From Achromobacter kerstersii (GTDB taxonomy: Bacteria; Pseudomonadota; Gammaproteobacteria; Burkholderiales; Burkholderiaceae_B): a DNA stretch of 64,000 bases. A program made the translations under genes and the position numbers. Below, one piece after another: positions 31,475 through 41,822 of the stretch. The notes under the pieces are model-generated. The model was given only the letters and a program-made list of their open reading frames with translations. It was not told the DNA's origin and did no database searches. The DNA is taken from contig NZ_CADIJQ010000003.1 in the NCBI RefSeq assembly GCF_902859595.1, forward strand, positions 62,001 through 126,000, in the 5' to 3' direction. Within the stretch, counting starts at the first letter, position 1. Each line of letters begins with the position of its first letter.

Positions 31475-32377
31475 ATGCAACGTTTTATGCCCATCCTGGT
31501 CGGCCTGCTCATTGTGCTGGCTGCCCTGTCTTCCTGCGTCTTCGTCGTGCGCGAGCGCGACTACGCCCTGGTGTTCTCGCTGGGTGAAGTGCGCAAGACC
31601 ATTAGTGAACCCGGCCTGTATTTCAAGGCCCCGCCGCCGTTCCAGAATGTCGTGACGCTCGACAAGCGCATTCTGACCATCGAAACCAACGAAGCCGAAC
31701 GCATCCAGACTTCTGAAAAGAAGAACCTGCTGATCGATTCCTACGTGAAATGGCGTATTGCGGACCCCCGCCAATACTACGTTTCGACGGGCGGCAACGA
31801 GCGCGTGGCGCAAGAGCGCCTGCAAGCGCTGATCCGCGACGCGCTGAACGCCTCGGTCAACGTGCGTACCGTGCGTGACGTGGTCTCGACCGAACGCGAC
31901 AAGATCATGGCCGAGATTCTCACCAACGTAGCCAAGCGCGCCGAGCCTCTGGGCGTGCAGATCGTTGATGTGCGTCTGCGCCGTATCGAGTTCGCGCCCG
32001 AGATTTCGGAGTCGGTGTATCGCCGTATGGAAGCGGAGCGTACGCGCGTCGCCAACGAGCTGCGTTCCATCGGTGCCGCCGAAGGCGAAAAGATCCGCGC
32101 TGAAGCCGACCGCCAACGCGAAGTGATCGTGGCCCAGGCCTATGCCAAGGCCCAGGGCATCATGGGTGAGGGCGATGCCGCTGCGGCAGCAATCTACGCT
32201 CAGGCCTATGGCAAGAACCCGCAGTTCTACACGTACTACAAGAGCCTGGAAGCCTACCGTGCTTCGTTCTCGAAGCCGGGTGACGTGCTGGTGGTCGACC
32301 CCAGCTCCAGCTTCTTCCAGTTCATGAAGGACCCGGCTGGCGATGCGCTGGCGCCCGTTACCGTGCCGGCCAAGTAA
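31475..32377 (+). CDS. hflC: FtsH protease modulator HflC
   Basis: A 300-residue SPFH protein with an N-terminal membrane anchor (residues 3-27) and the signature FVVRERDYALVFSLGEV and AEREVIVAQAYAKAQGIMGEGDA-type coiled region near 210-240. It partners HflK in the FtsH complex. A GGAG lies before the ATG, and the gene ends at a perfect palindromic terminator. Confidence 0.95.
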   Translation: MQRFMPILVGLLIVLAALSSCVFVVRERDYALVFSLGEVRKTISEPGLYFKAPPPFQNVVTLDKRILTIETNEAERIQTSEKKNLLIDSYVKWRIADPRQYYVSTGGNERVAQERLQALIRDALNASVNVRTVRDVVSTERDKIMAEILTNVAKRAEPLGVQIVDVRLRRIEFAPEISESVYRRMEAERTRVANELRSIGAAEGEKIRAEADRQREVIVAQAYAKAQGIMGEGDAAAAAIYAQAYGKNPQFYTYYKSLEAYRASFSKPGDVLVVDPSSSFFQFMKDPAGDALAPVTVPAK

Positions 32378-32398
32378 TTGCCGCGCGTGTAGCAGGAC

Positions 32399-32430
32399 AA
32401 AAAGCCCCTTGGATATCCAAGGGGCTTTTT
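32399..32430. terminator. Terminator after hflC
   Basis: A 32-base perfect palindrome whose arms read AAAAAGCCCCTTGGAT and ATCCAAGGGGCTTTTT, with T runs in both directions. Confidence 0.92.
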
Positions 32431-32524
32431 ACTGGTGCGGCGACGGATGCGGTGCCCCTGTCAGGGCAACCAGGGACAGTTCTCCGCCACCATAATCCCG
32501 GCTGGCGCTGGCCGCTGACTCATG

Positions 32525-32595
32525 TACAATACCGCGTAAGCTAGAAAACATTCCGCAGCGGCTGAGCGGGCTTACGCCCCCTCAGCCGCTTTTTC
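32525..32595 (+). promoter_or_regulatory. hisZ leader with terminator-like hairpin and competing helix
   Basis: A TACAAT (32525-32530) is followed by a long hairpin: AGCGGCTGAG (32557-32566) pairs with CTCAGCCGCT (32581-32590), topped by GGGC/GCCC around TTAC, then TTTTT. It therefore resembles an intrinsic terminator 50 bases before the hisZ ATG. GCGTAAGC at 32534-32541 is the exact complement of GCTTACGC at 32570-32577 inside the hairpin head, so a mutually exclusive or pseudoknotted fold is possible. Confidence 0.7.
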
Positions 32596-32643
32596 GTTTG
32601 GGCGACGCCCACGCATCACTTGGCGTTATTCAGGTAAACATTC

Positions 32644-33801
32644 ATGGGTAACTGGTTGCTGCCCGAGAGCCTTGCCGACGTACTTCCGGCAGAGGCCCGG
32701 CGCATCGAGGAATTGCGCCGCGAACTTCTCGATTTGTACCGTACTTACGGCTTCGAGCTGGTCGCGCCGCCCCTGGTCGAATACATCGATTCATTGCTGT
32801 CCGGCACCGGTAGCGATCTGGATCTGCGCACGTGCAAGCTGGTCGACCAGCTGACCGGCCGCACGCTTGGCGTGCGGGCGGACATGACTCCTCAGGTCAC
32901 GCGCATTGATGCGCACTTGTTGAACCGCGCTGGCGTGACCCGCCTGTGCTATTGCGGCAACGTGCTGCACGCCCGCCCGGCGGACTTGCTGTCCAGCCGT
33001 GAGCTGTTGCAGATCGGTGCCGAGATTTACGGTCATGCCGGTTTTGAAGCCGATCTGGAAATCATCCAGCTCGTGCTGGAAACGGTGGCGATTGCTGGTG
33101 TTCGTAACCCCCGTCTGGACTTGTGCCATCCGGGTGTGGTTCGCGCCATCGTCGAATCCGACCCGGCGGCTGTGGCCCTGGCTGAAGACGTCATCCGCCT
33201 GTTGCGCGAGAAAGACGTGCCGGGGCTGGGTGAATTGGCCGCGCGTGCACCTGGCATGCGCGCAGAAACGCTGAAGGCGCTGCAGTTGCTGCCGAATTTG
33301 TATGGCGGCCCTGAAGTGCTGAAGAATGCTCGGCGCGACCTGCCGTTGCTGCCGGGTGTGGCGGCGGCGCTGGACGCCTTGCAGGTGGTGGTGGATGCGA
33401 TGCCGAATGTCGCGTTCGGTGTCGATCTGGCCGACGTGGGTGGCTATGGCTACCATTCTGGCGTGAAGTTCGCGCTGTACGCGGAAGGCTGGCACGACGC
33501 CCTGGTCAGTGGCGGCCGCTATGACGACGTCAGCCGTGCATTCGGCCGGGCGCGTCCCGCCACCGGCTTCAGTCTGGATTTACGCAAACTGGCGGCAGGT
33601 TTGCCGCCAGCGGAACGGGCGCGTGCAGTTCGTGCGCCCTGGGGGCAGGCCCCCGCCTTGACCGAGGCGGTTCGCCGTCTGCGCCGGTCAGGGGAAATTG
33701 TCGTTCAGGTATTGCCCGGTCACGAGCAGGATCAGGACGAATTCGTTTGCGATCGCGAGCTGGCGCTGCAAGATGGCGCCTGGACGGTCAGAACGCTGTG
33801 A
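32644..33801 (+). CDS. hisZ: ATP phosphoribosyltransferase regulatory subunit HisZ
   Basis: A 385-residue HisRS-like protein lacking a charging function. It retains the class II core ([24 protein letters not shown]) and GGRYDDV, but the family acts as the regulatory partner of short-form HisG, giving histidine feedback control in the first step of histidine synthesis. hisG is not in the window. The order hflC-hisZ-purA is common in betaproteobacteria. Confidence 0.93.
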   Translation: MGNWLLPESLADVLPAEARRIEELRRELLDLYRTYGFELVAPPLVEYIDSLLSGTGSDLDLRTCKLVDQLTGRTLGVRADMTPQVTRIDAHLLNRAGVTRLCYCGNVLHARPADLLSSRELLQIGAEIYGHAGFEADLEIIQLVLETVAIAGVRNPRLDLCHPGVVRAIVESDPAAVALAEDVIRLLREKDVPGLGELAARAPGMRAETLKALQLLPNLYGGPEVLKNARRDLPLLPGVAAALDALQVVVDAMPNVAFGVDLADVGGYGYHSGVKFALYAEGWHDALVSGGRYDDVSRAFGRARPATGFSLDLRKLAAGLPPAERARAVRAPWGQAPALTEAVRRLRRSGEIVVQVLPGHEQDQDEFVCDRELALQDGAWTVRTL

Positions 33802-33805
33802 CTAA

Positions 33806-35173
<1,368 letters not shown>

Positions 35174-35189
35174 TCGGGTTATTATTCCA

Positions 35190-35228
35190 AAGGCCGCCGC
35201 CGGTCTCATACCGGCGGCGGCCTTTTCG
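35190..35228 (+). terminator. purA: purA terminator
   Basis: AAGGCCGCCGCCGG (35190-35203) and CCGGCGGCGGCCTT (35211-35224) form a perfect 14-base stem with a seven-base loop, followed by TT and CG. Confidence 0.9.
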
Positions 35229-35254
35229 TATCTTTAAGCAGGAGATGCTTGCGT

Positions 35255-35797
35255 ATGAGCACGCCGACCAATGATGACAGCCATCTGTGGGTGACGTGGG
35301 ACGATTACAACCGCTTGATCGAACGCCTGACGTTGCAGGTGCATCAGTCGGGATGGAAGTTCGACAAGATTCTGTGTCTGGCGCGCGGCGGTATGCGCGT
35401 CGGCGATGTGATGTCCCGTATTTTTGATGTGCCGCTGGGTATCTTGGCCACGAGCAGCTATCGCGAAGCAGCCGGCACCAAGCAGGGCGACATGGATATC
35501 GCCCAGTTCATCACTATCACGCGCGGCACGTTGTCCGGGCGGGTGTTGCTGGTGGACGACATGGTCGATACCGGTAAAACCTTCAGCAAGGTCTATGACC
35601 ACCTGAAGCGCCAGTTTGCCGACATCACGGAGCTGCGCAGCGCCGTGTTGTGGTGGAAGGGGCATTCCCAGGCAACGCCCGACTACTACGTCGAGAAACT
35701 GCCCACGAATCCCTGGATTCACCAGCCGTTTGAAGACTACGACAGCCTGCGTCCGCATCAGCTGGAAGCCTGGATTCGCAAGGGCTCGCAGAGCTGA
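35255..35797 (+). CDS. Phosphoribosyltransferase-family protein
   Basis: A 180-residue type I phosphoribosyltransferase. The PRPP-binding loop VLLVDDMVDTGKTFSKV is intact, and the N-terminal part contains the LARGGMRVGDVMS segment. It most resembles purine salvage enzymes of the hypoxanthine/xanthine group, but the base it uses cannot be read from sequence. It lies 81 bases after purA, beyond its terminator, with AGGAG at 35239. Start ATG 35255 is chosen for that ribosome site. Confidence 0.85.
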   Translation: MSTPTNDDSHLWVTWDDYNRLIERLTLQVHQSGWKFDKILCLARGGMRVGDVMSRIFDVPLGILATSSYREAAGTKQGDMDIAQFITITRGTLSGRVLLVDDMVDTGKTFSKVYDHLKRQFADITELRSAVLWWKGHSQATPDYYVEKLPTNPWIHQPFEDYDSLRPHQLEAWIRKGSQS

Positions 35798-35811
35798 GTC
35801 CGGCGGGTTAA

Positions 35812-35852
35812 GGGAGGGGCGTTTGGTCGCCTAGGCGCCAAGTGTCCCTCCC
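35812..35852 (+). terminator. Stem-loop after the phosphoribosyltransferase gene
   Basis: GGGAGGG (35812-35818) pairs with CCCTCCC (35846-35852) around an inner TTGG/CCAA and CGCCTAGGCG palindrome. There is no T run, so it may be a weak or Rho-assisted terminator or an mRNA 3' end hairpin. Confidence 0.55.
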
Positions 35853-35878
35853 AGTAGTCAAACTATGCATGACCATGC

Positions 35879-35884
35879 TAGAAT
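35879..35884 (+). promoter_or_regulatory. Probable -10 element for the rpsU-dnaG-rpoD operon
   Basis: TAGAAT, placed 206 bases before the rpsU ATG, directly ahead of the structured leader. A matching -35 is not clear. Confidence 0.5.
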
Positions 35885-35906
35885 CGCTGGTTATCGCTAA
35901 ACCGAA

Positions 35907-36068
35907 CTTGGCTTGTTACTCTTTGGGTAGTCTTTGGGTAACGGAAACAGCCAGCGCAATTCGTTGCGCCGCCCAAGGTCCCCGTTCCGCGATCATCGCG
36001 GACCTGGGTCTAACCTAGCGCGGCGTTGCTGGTAAGCAAGCCAGGTTTGTCATCAACTTTTGTTACCC
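35907..36068 (+). ncRNA. Structured leader RNA of rpsU-dnaG-rpoD (cis-regulatory candidate)
   Basis: Three helices are visible. A closing helix pairs 35907-35919 (CTTGGCTTGTTAC) with 36032-36045 (GTAAGCAAGCCAGG) over 13 base pairs with one bulge. Inside it are a hairpin GCGCAA-TTCG-TTGCGC (35954-35969, UUCG tetraloop) and a longer one pairing 35972-35981 with 36000-36008, topped by CGCGA-TCA-TCGCG. GGGTAAC (35936-35942) is complementary to GTTACCC (36062-36068), which would cross the closing helix. TCTTTGGGTA is present twice (35920, 35931). Function is inferred. Confidence 0.65.
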
Positions 36069-36089
36069 TACAAGCAGGCCAATCACTTT

Positions 36090-36302
36090 ATGCCTATCGT
36101 TCGACTGAAGGAAAACGAACCGTTTGAAGCCGCTCTGCGTCGCTTCAAGCGCACCATCGAAAAGACCGGTTTGCTCACCGAGCTGCGTTCGCGCGAGTTC
36201 TATGAGAAGCCCACGGCTGAGCGCAAGCGCAAGCATGCTGCCGCTGTGAAGCGCCACTACAAGCGCATCCGTAGCCAACAACTGCCCCCGCGCCTGTATT
36301 GA
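36090..36302 (+). CDS. rpsU: 30S ribosomal protein bS21
   Basis: A 70-residue bS21: [20 protein letters not shown], then [13 protein letters not shown] and a basic C terminus ending [12 protein letters not shown]. It acts in translation initiation near the anti-Shine-Dalgarno end of 16S rRNA. The ATG at 36090 matches the standard family start; an in-frame extension of ten codons upstream is not family-like. First gene of the macromolecular synthesis operon. Confidence 0.96.
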   Translation: MPIVRLKENEPFEAALRRFKRTIEKTGLLTELRSREFYEKPTAERKRKHAAAVKRHYKRIRSQQLPPRLY

Positions 36303-36321
36303 TTTTTGATTCCCGAATCTA

Positions 36322-38388
36322 TTGATTCCAGAATCATTCATCCAGGATCTACTCGCCCGAGTCGACGTCGTCGACGTAGTCGGGCGATATGTGCAGTTGC
36401 GAAAGGGTGGGGCCAACTTGCTTGGCCTATGCCCCTTTCATAACGAAAAAAGTCCGTCATTTACTGTCAGCCCCACCAAGCAGTTCTATCACTGCTTCGG
36501 CTGTGGAGCACACGGCAGTGCCATCACTTTTCTGATGGAACATACGGGTACCAGTTTCCCCGAAGCCGTGCGTACGCTCGCGGCTTCGGCGGGAATGACG
36601 GTTCCCGAAGAAAATCGTAGTCCACGCCAGCAACAGGAATCCGCGCGCCGCAAGGCCGAGGAGTCTCGTCACACGCAGGTGCTGGATGCCGCTCAGGCGC
36701 ATTACCTGAAGCAGTTGCGTGCATCGCCCGCGGCGATCCGCTATCTGAAACAGCGTGGCCTGACTGGCGAAATTGCGGCGCATTTCGGCCTGGGTTGGTC
36801 GGGCACCGACCGCCACGGCTTGTCGCAAGTTTTCCCAAATTATGAAGACCCCACTTTGGTGGAGTCCGGCCTTGTCATTGAGTCCGAAGACGGGCGTCGT
36901 TACGACCGTTTCCGTGAACGTGTCATGTTTCCGATCCGCAATGCGCGAGGAAGCCTGATCGGGTTCGGCGGACGCATCATCGGCAAGGGCGAGCCCAAGT
37001 ACCTGAATTCCCCCGAAACGCCTCTGTTCTCCAAGGGCCACGAACTCTATGGTTTGTGGGAGGCTCGCCAGTCCATCCGGCAGGAAGGGCAGGTGATCGT
37101 GGTCGAAGGCTATATGGACGTCGTCGGGCTGGCGCAGCAAGGCATTGCCAATGCTGTCGCCACGCTGGGCACCGCCACTACCCCTGACCACGTGAAGAAG
37201 CTGCTTCGCACAAGCGACAAGGTGATCTTCAGTTTCGATGGGGACGGAGCCGGGCGGCGAGCGGCCTGGCGTGCCTTGCAGGCTTGCCTTCCCGTGTTGC
37301 GCGATGACATCGCGATCCGCTTCCTGTTTTTGCCCTCGGAGCATGACCCGGATTCTTATGTGCGCGAGTTGGGCGCCGAAGCGTTCCGGGCTTGTCTGGG
37401 CGATGCGGTCGCGCTGTCGCGCTTCTTGCTGGATGAATTGGCGTCGCGGCACAACATGAACGAGGCCGAAGGGCGGGCAAGCTGCCTGCACGAAGCCAAA
37501 CCCCTGTTGGCTGCCATTCCCGAGTGCGCGTTGCGCGTGCAGATCGAGCGGGAGATGGCCAAGCTGGTCCAACTGACGCCCGAAGAAATGTCGCAGATTT
37601 TGGCCCAACAGCCGGCCAAGCCCTTTGCGCCGGCGCCTGCGGCCAAGCCTGCGCAGGGTGATGTGGCGCCCGCCACGGGTTCGGCAGGGTCGGATCATGA
37701 TGGCGGTTACGCAGACATGGGCTACGACTTTGCCGGTCATGACTTCAGCGACATCCCCGCCGACGAGCCAGATTACGCCGACTATGGCCATTTCCCGTCT
37801 CAAGGCGGGCCATCAGCAGGCGCAGGCGGCGGTCAGCGCGCGGGTGGCAAGCCGGAATGGAAAGGCAAGAGCGATTGGAAGGGCAAAAGCGACTGGAAGG
37901 GCAGCAAGGGCAACTGGAAGGGACGCCGCGATAACGACGTCGGCGGTTTCGAAGGGCGCCGTACGATGCCGTCGTTGGCAAAGCGCTTGCTGGGATTGTT
38001 GCTGGCGCACCCGGAATTAGTGGATTCCATGGGGGATCAGCAGCTTGAAGTTATCGACCATGGCCCTCATCTAGGATTAGTAAGAGACTTGATCATGCTG
38101 GCGCAGTCCAGCGGTGCGCGCCATGTGGGCGCGTTGCTCGAGGCCGCGGAACCTGATTCGGACTTGGCCACGGTGCTGAAGGGCTTGCGGGCCGATATCC
38201 TGTCGCAGGAAGACTTGCCCGACCCCCAGACCGAGTGGGATGACGCCTTGCGGCGGATTGAGTTCGACTCAGCCAAGCTCGAAGTGGCGAAGCTGGCGGC
38301 AGAGGGATTGGCGACCGACGAGGCGCGCAAGCGCTACCTGGAACTTTCCAGCCGATTGGCCGTGCTGAAGGGTGCCGGGATACGTTAA
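36322..38388 (+). CDS. dnaG: DNA primase
   Basis: A 688-residue primase: the CHC2 zinc finger (CPFHNEKSPSF to FHCFGCGAHG-type Cys/His set, residues ~38-64), the TOPRIM core (VIVVEGYMDVVGLAQ, FSFDGDGAGRRAAWRA) and a C-terminal DnaB-binding domain. Start is TTG 36322 (MIPESFIQDLLARVD), 19 bases after rpsU; no ATG fits. Between core and C-terminal domain is an unusually long low-complexity linker (about residues 430-550) containing four WKG repeats rich in Lys, Gly and Ser. Confidence 0.95.
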   Translation: MIPESFIQDLLARVDVVDVVGRYVQLRKGGANLLGLCPFHNEKSPSFTVSPTKQFYHCFGCGAHGSAITFLMEHTGTSFPEAVRTLAASAGMTVPEENRSPRQQQESARRKAEESRHTQVLDAAQAHYLKQLRASPAAIRYLKQRGLTGEIAAHFGLGWSGTDRHGLSQVFPNYEDPTLVESGLVIESEDGRRYDRFRERVMFPIRNARGSLIGFGGRIIGKGEPKYLNSPETPLFSKGHELYGLWEARQSIRQEGQVIVVEGYMDVVGLAQQGIANAVATLGTATTPDHVKKLLRTSDKVIFSFDGDGAGRRAAWRALQACLPVLRDDIAIRFLFLPSEHDPDSYVRELGAEAFRACLGDAVALSRFLLDELASRHNMNEAEGRASCLHEAKPLLAAIPECALRVQIEREMAKLVQLTPEEMSQILAQQPAKPFAPAPAAKPAQGDVAPATGSAGSDHDGGYADMGYDFAGHDFSDIPADEPDYADYGHFPSQGGPSAGAGGGQRAGGKPEWKGKSDWKGKSDWKGSKGNWKGRRDNDVGGFEGRRTMPSLAKRLLGLLLAHPELVDSMGDQQLEVIDHGPHLGLVRDLIMLAQSSGARHVGALLEAAEPDSDLATVLKGLRADILSQEDLPDPQTEWDDALRRIEFDSAKLEVAKLAAEGLATDEARKRYLELSSRLAVLKGAGIR

Positions 38389-38629
38389 ATGCGCTAAAAT
38401 TAAAGGTTGTCCGCTTGCCGGAAGCTTTAGGTTCTTGGCCCCCATTTGATTTTTTGACCGCCATTCGATTCATTTGCAGTTGATTTCAGCTTAATTTTTC
38501 CTGAATTTGCTGGTGATCCTGAATGATGGCAGCCCTGGTCTGGATGGACTGGGCCGGAACTTGCGGCTATTTCAGTAAAAGTGTGCGGAAAGCTGGAATC
38601 AATTCTGGCTGTTGGAATCTAAGAAAGAC

Positions 38630-38685
38630 GGATTGAAGGGCGCGGGTTGAAGAAAGCGGATTGAAGAACGCGATTCAAAGGGCGG
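38630..38685. repeat. Degenerate 14-bp array, unit near GGATTGAAGAAAGC
   Basis: Units at 38630-38643, 38644-38657, 38658-38671 and a diverged fourth (38672-38685). Confidence 0.75.
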
Positions 38686-38735
38686 CGGGGGGAAACCCAT
38701 AGAAGGGAACCCCATAGGAACCCGTCGAAGTCGGC

Positions 38736-38791
38736 CTTTTGAAGTAAGACTTTTGAAGTAAGACTTTTGAAGTAAGCCTTTCGAACGATCA
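38736..38791. repeat. 14-bp array, unit CTTTTGAAGTAAGA
   Basis: Three nearly perfect copies (38736-38749, 38750-38763, 38764-38777) and a diverged fourth to 38791. All copies contain TTTTGAAGTAAG. Confidence 0.9.
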
Positions 38792-38810
38792 GTAAAGACA
38801 AAATTTTAGG

Positions 38811-38861
38811 TTTAAGCGTTGGGATTTAAGTTGATGTTTAAGTTAAACACCAACGCTTAAA
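38811..38861. repeat. Nested inverted repeat upstream of rpoD
   Basis: TTTAAGCGTTGG (38811-38822) is perfectly complementary to CCAACGCTTAAA (38850-38861). The loop contains a second perfect inverted repeat, TGTTTAA-G-TTAAACA (38835-38849). Confidence 0.85.
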
Positions 38862-39273
38862 CGTTACTTCGTTAATTATTATGCTGACAGCGTATCGCTG
38901 AAGGCTGAGCGGTGAATCAGGCAGTTCAGCGGCGAGCATTTTTGCGTAGCGTTAGTGGTCTGGGTGCTGTGTCTACATAAGCTGCTAGGGGCAACGACCC
39001 CATAAGCAAGCAAAGCCTATTTATAGGCAGACAGCCCCCCCGACGCCCGGAATCCGCCGCGGAATGAGGTCATGCACGTCAAGCGCCCAACAGGTATTGC
39101 ACCTGAATGGCGCCAAGCGAGCTCGAAAGAGTTGGCGCTGCGAACAACGCAGCCGCGTGGCCTTGGCCGATTCACCAGTTTTACCCGTATTTGCGCCGCG
39201 CTGGGCCACCGTCCAGGGCGGCTTTATGCGGTGCAACATGCCCAAACGGGTTGCGACGACCACGGAAGCGACT

Positions 39274-41550
39274 ATGACCAAATCCACCGGCAAATCCTCC
39301 TCTGCAATTGATGCGGCTGAACTCAAGGCCCCTGCGGCCAAGCGCGCCGTAAGCATGGCGGCGGAAAAAGCGCCCGCCAAGACGGCGGTGAAGGTCGCCA
39401 AGCCCGCTGCCAAGACGGCTGCCAAGAAGGCAACCAAGACGGCTGCGGCTGACAAGCCCGAAAAAGTGACGAAGGCACGCGCCAAGAAGGCTGAGGACAA
39501 GCTCGCCGACTTGGTGGGTGGCAGCGCACCGCGTTCGGGCCCGGTTCCGAGCGGCCGCCGCCCGGGCCGTCCCGCCAAGAACGCCAATAACGATTCCGAC
39601 GGTTTCGACGACACGATGGACGGCGAAGGCGAAGTCCTGCCCGATCTGAAGCCGCCCAAGCGCGGCGGCAAGCGTGGCAAGGCTGATCCCAAGGATCTGA
39701 TCGCCCGCGGCCCCGTGACGCCGGAAGAATACGAAGCTCGCCGCAACCGCCTGAAGCAGCTGATCAAGCTGGGCAAGGACCGCGGCTACCTGACCTACGG
39801 CGAAATCAACGACCATCTGCCTGACGATCTGGTCGACGCCGAAGCCATCGACGGCATCATCAGCACGTTTAGCGACATGGGGATCGCGGTCTACGACCAA
39901 GCCCCCGACGCTGAAACGCTGCTGATGAGCGAAAACGCCCCGGTTGCGTCCAACGACGACGACGTTGAAGACGAAGCCGAAGCTGCATTGACCACGGTGG
40001 ATTCCGACTTCGGCCGCACCACCGACCCCGTGCGTATGTACATGCGCGAAATGGGCTCGGTTGAGCTGCTGACGCGCGAAGGCGAAATCGAAATCGCCAA
40101 GCGCATCGAAGACGGCCTGAAGCACATGGTCATGGCCATCTCGGCCTGCCCGACCACGATCAACGAAATCCTGGCCCACATCCTGCGCGTGCGGGAAGGC
40201 CAGGCGCAGATCGACGAAGTCGTCGACGGCCTGGTTGATCCGGAAGACGGCGAAGAATACGCCGGCGCCGGTGTCACTGCCGACGAAGACGAAAGCGATG
40301 ACGGCCCCGCGGGCGGCATGTCCAGCAAGCAGCTGGAAGACCTGCGCGTGAAGGCGCTGGCCAAGTTCGACGAAGTCAACAAGCAGTTCGACAAGATGCG
40401 CCTGTCGTACGAGAAGGACGGCTACAAGTCGGACATCTACGTGCGCGCCCAGGAATCCATCCAGAACGAGCTGATGGGCATCCGCTTCACGGCCAAGATG
40501 GTCGAGAAGCTGGCTGACACGTTGCGCAACCAGGTTGAAGAAGTGCGCCAGCTTGAGCGCGCCGTTCTGCACACGTGTGTGGACCGTGCCGGCATGTCGC
40601 GCACGCACTTCATCAAGGTCTTCCCGGGCAACGAAACCAACCTGCAGTGGGTGGTGGACGAAGTCGCGGCTGGTCATCCGTACGCCGAGACGCTTGAGCG
40701 CCAGATTCCCGCCGTGCAAGAACTCCAGCAAAAGCTGATCGACCTGCAAACGCGCGTCGTGCTGCCGCTGAAAGACTTGAAGGACGTCAACAAGCGCATG
40801 GCCACCGGCGAAGCCAAGGCTCGCAAGGCCAAGCGCGAAATGACCGAGGCCAACCTGCGTCTGGTGATCTCGATCGCCAAGAAGTACACGAACCGTGGCC
40901 TGCAATTCCTGGATCTGATTCAGGAAGGCAACATCGGCTTGATGAAGGCCGTGGACAAGTTCGAATACCGTCGCGGCTACAAGTTCTCGACGTACGCCAC
41001 GTGGTGGATTCGTCAGGCCATCACGCGTTCGATCGCCGACCAGGCGCGCACCATCCGTATCCCGGTTCACATGATCGAAACGATCAACAAGATGAACCGG
41101 ATCAGCCGTCAGATTCTGCAGGAAACCGGCGCTGAGCCCGATCCCGCGACCCTGGCGCAGAAGATGGACATGCCCGAGGACAAGATCCGCAAGATCCTGA
41201 AGATCGCGAAAGAGCCGATCTCCATGGAAACGCCGATCGGTGACGACGATGATTCGCACTTGGGCGATTTCATCGAAGACACGTCGACCCTGGCGCCTTC
41301 GGATGCGGCTTTGCACGGTTCCATGCGTGATGTGGTCAAGGAAGTGCTAGACTCTCTCACCCCGCGTGAAGCCAAGGTTCTGCGTATGCGTTTCGGTATC
41401 GAAATGAGCACCGACCAGACCCTGGAAGAAGTGGGCAAGCAATTCGACGTGACTCGCGAGCGCATCCGCCAAATAGAGGCTAAAGCGCTGCGCAAGCTGC
41501 GTCACCCCAGCCGGGCCGATAAGCTGAAGAGCTTCCTGGAAGGGCAGTAA
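39274..41550 (+). CDS. rpoD: RNA polymerase sigma factor RpoD (sigma-70)
   Basis: A 758-residue primary sigma factor. It has the Ala/Lys-rich betaproteobacterial N terminus ([10 protein letters not shown] type), region 1.1, the large non-conserved acidic domain, region 2 ([38 protein letters not shown] core; [13 protein letters not shown]), region 3 and region 4 ([23 protein letters not shown]). The ATG at 39274 is chosen because the residues before it do not look like sigma; starts at 39226 or 39238 are possible. The tRNA gene lies nine bases after the stop. Confidence 0.95.
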   Translation: MTKSTGKSSSAIDAAELKAPAAKRAVSMAAEKAPAKTAVKVAKPAAKTAAKKATKTAAADKPEKVTKARAKKAEDKLADLVGGSAPRSGPVPSGRRPGRPAKNANNDSDGFDDTMDGEGEVLPDLKPPKRGGKRGKADPKDLIARGPVTPEEYEARRNRLKQLIKLGKDRGYLTYGEINDHLPDDLVDAEAIDGIISTFSDMGIAVYDQAPDAETLLMSENAPVASNDDDVEDEAEAALTTVDSDFGRTTDPVRMYMREMGSVELLTREGEIEIAKRIEDGLKHMVMAISACPTTINEILAHILRVREGQAQIDEVVDGLVDPEDGEEYAGAGVTADEDESDDGPAGGMSSKQLEDLRVKALAKFDEVNKQFDKMRLSYEKDGYKSDIYVRAQESIQNELMGIRFTAKMVEKLADTLRNQVEEVRQLERAVLHTCVDRAGMSRTHFIKVFPGNETNLQWVVDEVAAGHPYAETLERQIPAVQELQQKLIDLQTRVVLPLKDLKDVNKRMATGEAKARKAKREMTEANLRLVISIAKKYTNRGLQFLDLIQEGNIGLMKAVDKFEYRRGYKFSTYATWWIRQAITRSIADQARTIRIPVHMIETINKMNRISRQILQETGAEPDPATLAQKMDMPEDKIRKILKIAKEPISMETPIGDDDDSHLGDFIEDTSTLAPSDAALHGSMRDVVKEVLDSLTPREAKVLRMRFGIEMSTDQTLEEVGKQFDVTRERIRQIEAKALRKLRHPSRADKLKSFLEGQ

Positions 41551-41559
41551 TTTTTTCCT

Positions 41560-41638
<79 letters not shown>

Positions 41639-41648
41639 AAGAAAGACG

Positions 41649-41682
41649 CGGGTCTCGGAGCAATCCGAGGCCCGTTTTCTTT
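41649..41682 (+). terminator. Terminator after rpoD and the tRNA
   Basis: CGGGTCTCGG (41649-41658) pairs with CCGAGGCCCG (41665-41674) with one G-U, followed by TTTTCTTTT. It probably ends the rpoD-tRNA transcript. Confidence 0.88.
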
Positions 41683-41822
41683 TGCGTGGGGGATTTTTTG
41701 CCAATCTCTCACAATGCCAATTTGATCGACTCGGTTGCCAAGTGCGCATAGCGTCGGGTACTGGCGGCCGACTTGTCGCCAAGCACGGCGCCGACCGTCT
41801 AGAGGTTGTCCGATCCGATGCG

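Larger units (their letters stand above)
38389..39273 (+). other. Long AT-rich gap dnaG-rpoD with repeats and palindromes
   Basis: About 885 bases without a convincing protein gene before the chosen rpoD start. It holds two 14-base tandem arrays (38630, 38736), a nested palindrome (38811-38861), GCCTAT/ATAGGC (39015-39028) and GGGG/CCCC around CAACGA (38988-39001). Base composition is lower in GC than the surroundings. Internal rpoD promoters are expected here but no clear -35/-10 pair stands out. Confidence 0.6.

Noticed and set aside
38389..39060. Replication origin or small gene in the AT-rich gap
   Set aside because: No DnaA-box cluster is visible and no frame has a ribosome site with a plausible protein.
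39064..39273. N-terminal extension of RpoD from the first possible start
   Set aside because: The 70 extra residues are Arg/Cys/Trp-rich and unlike sigma factors; ATG 39274 begins the usual Lys/Ala-rich N terminus.
39181..41316. Open frame of about 710 codons on the minus strand
   Set aside because: Antisense shadow of rpoD.
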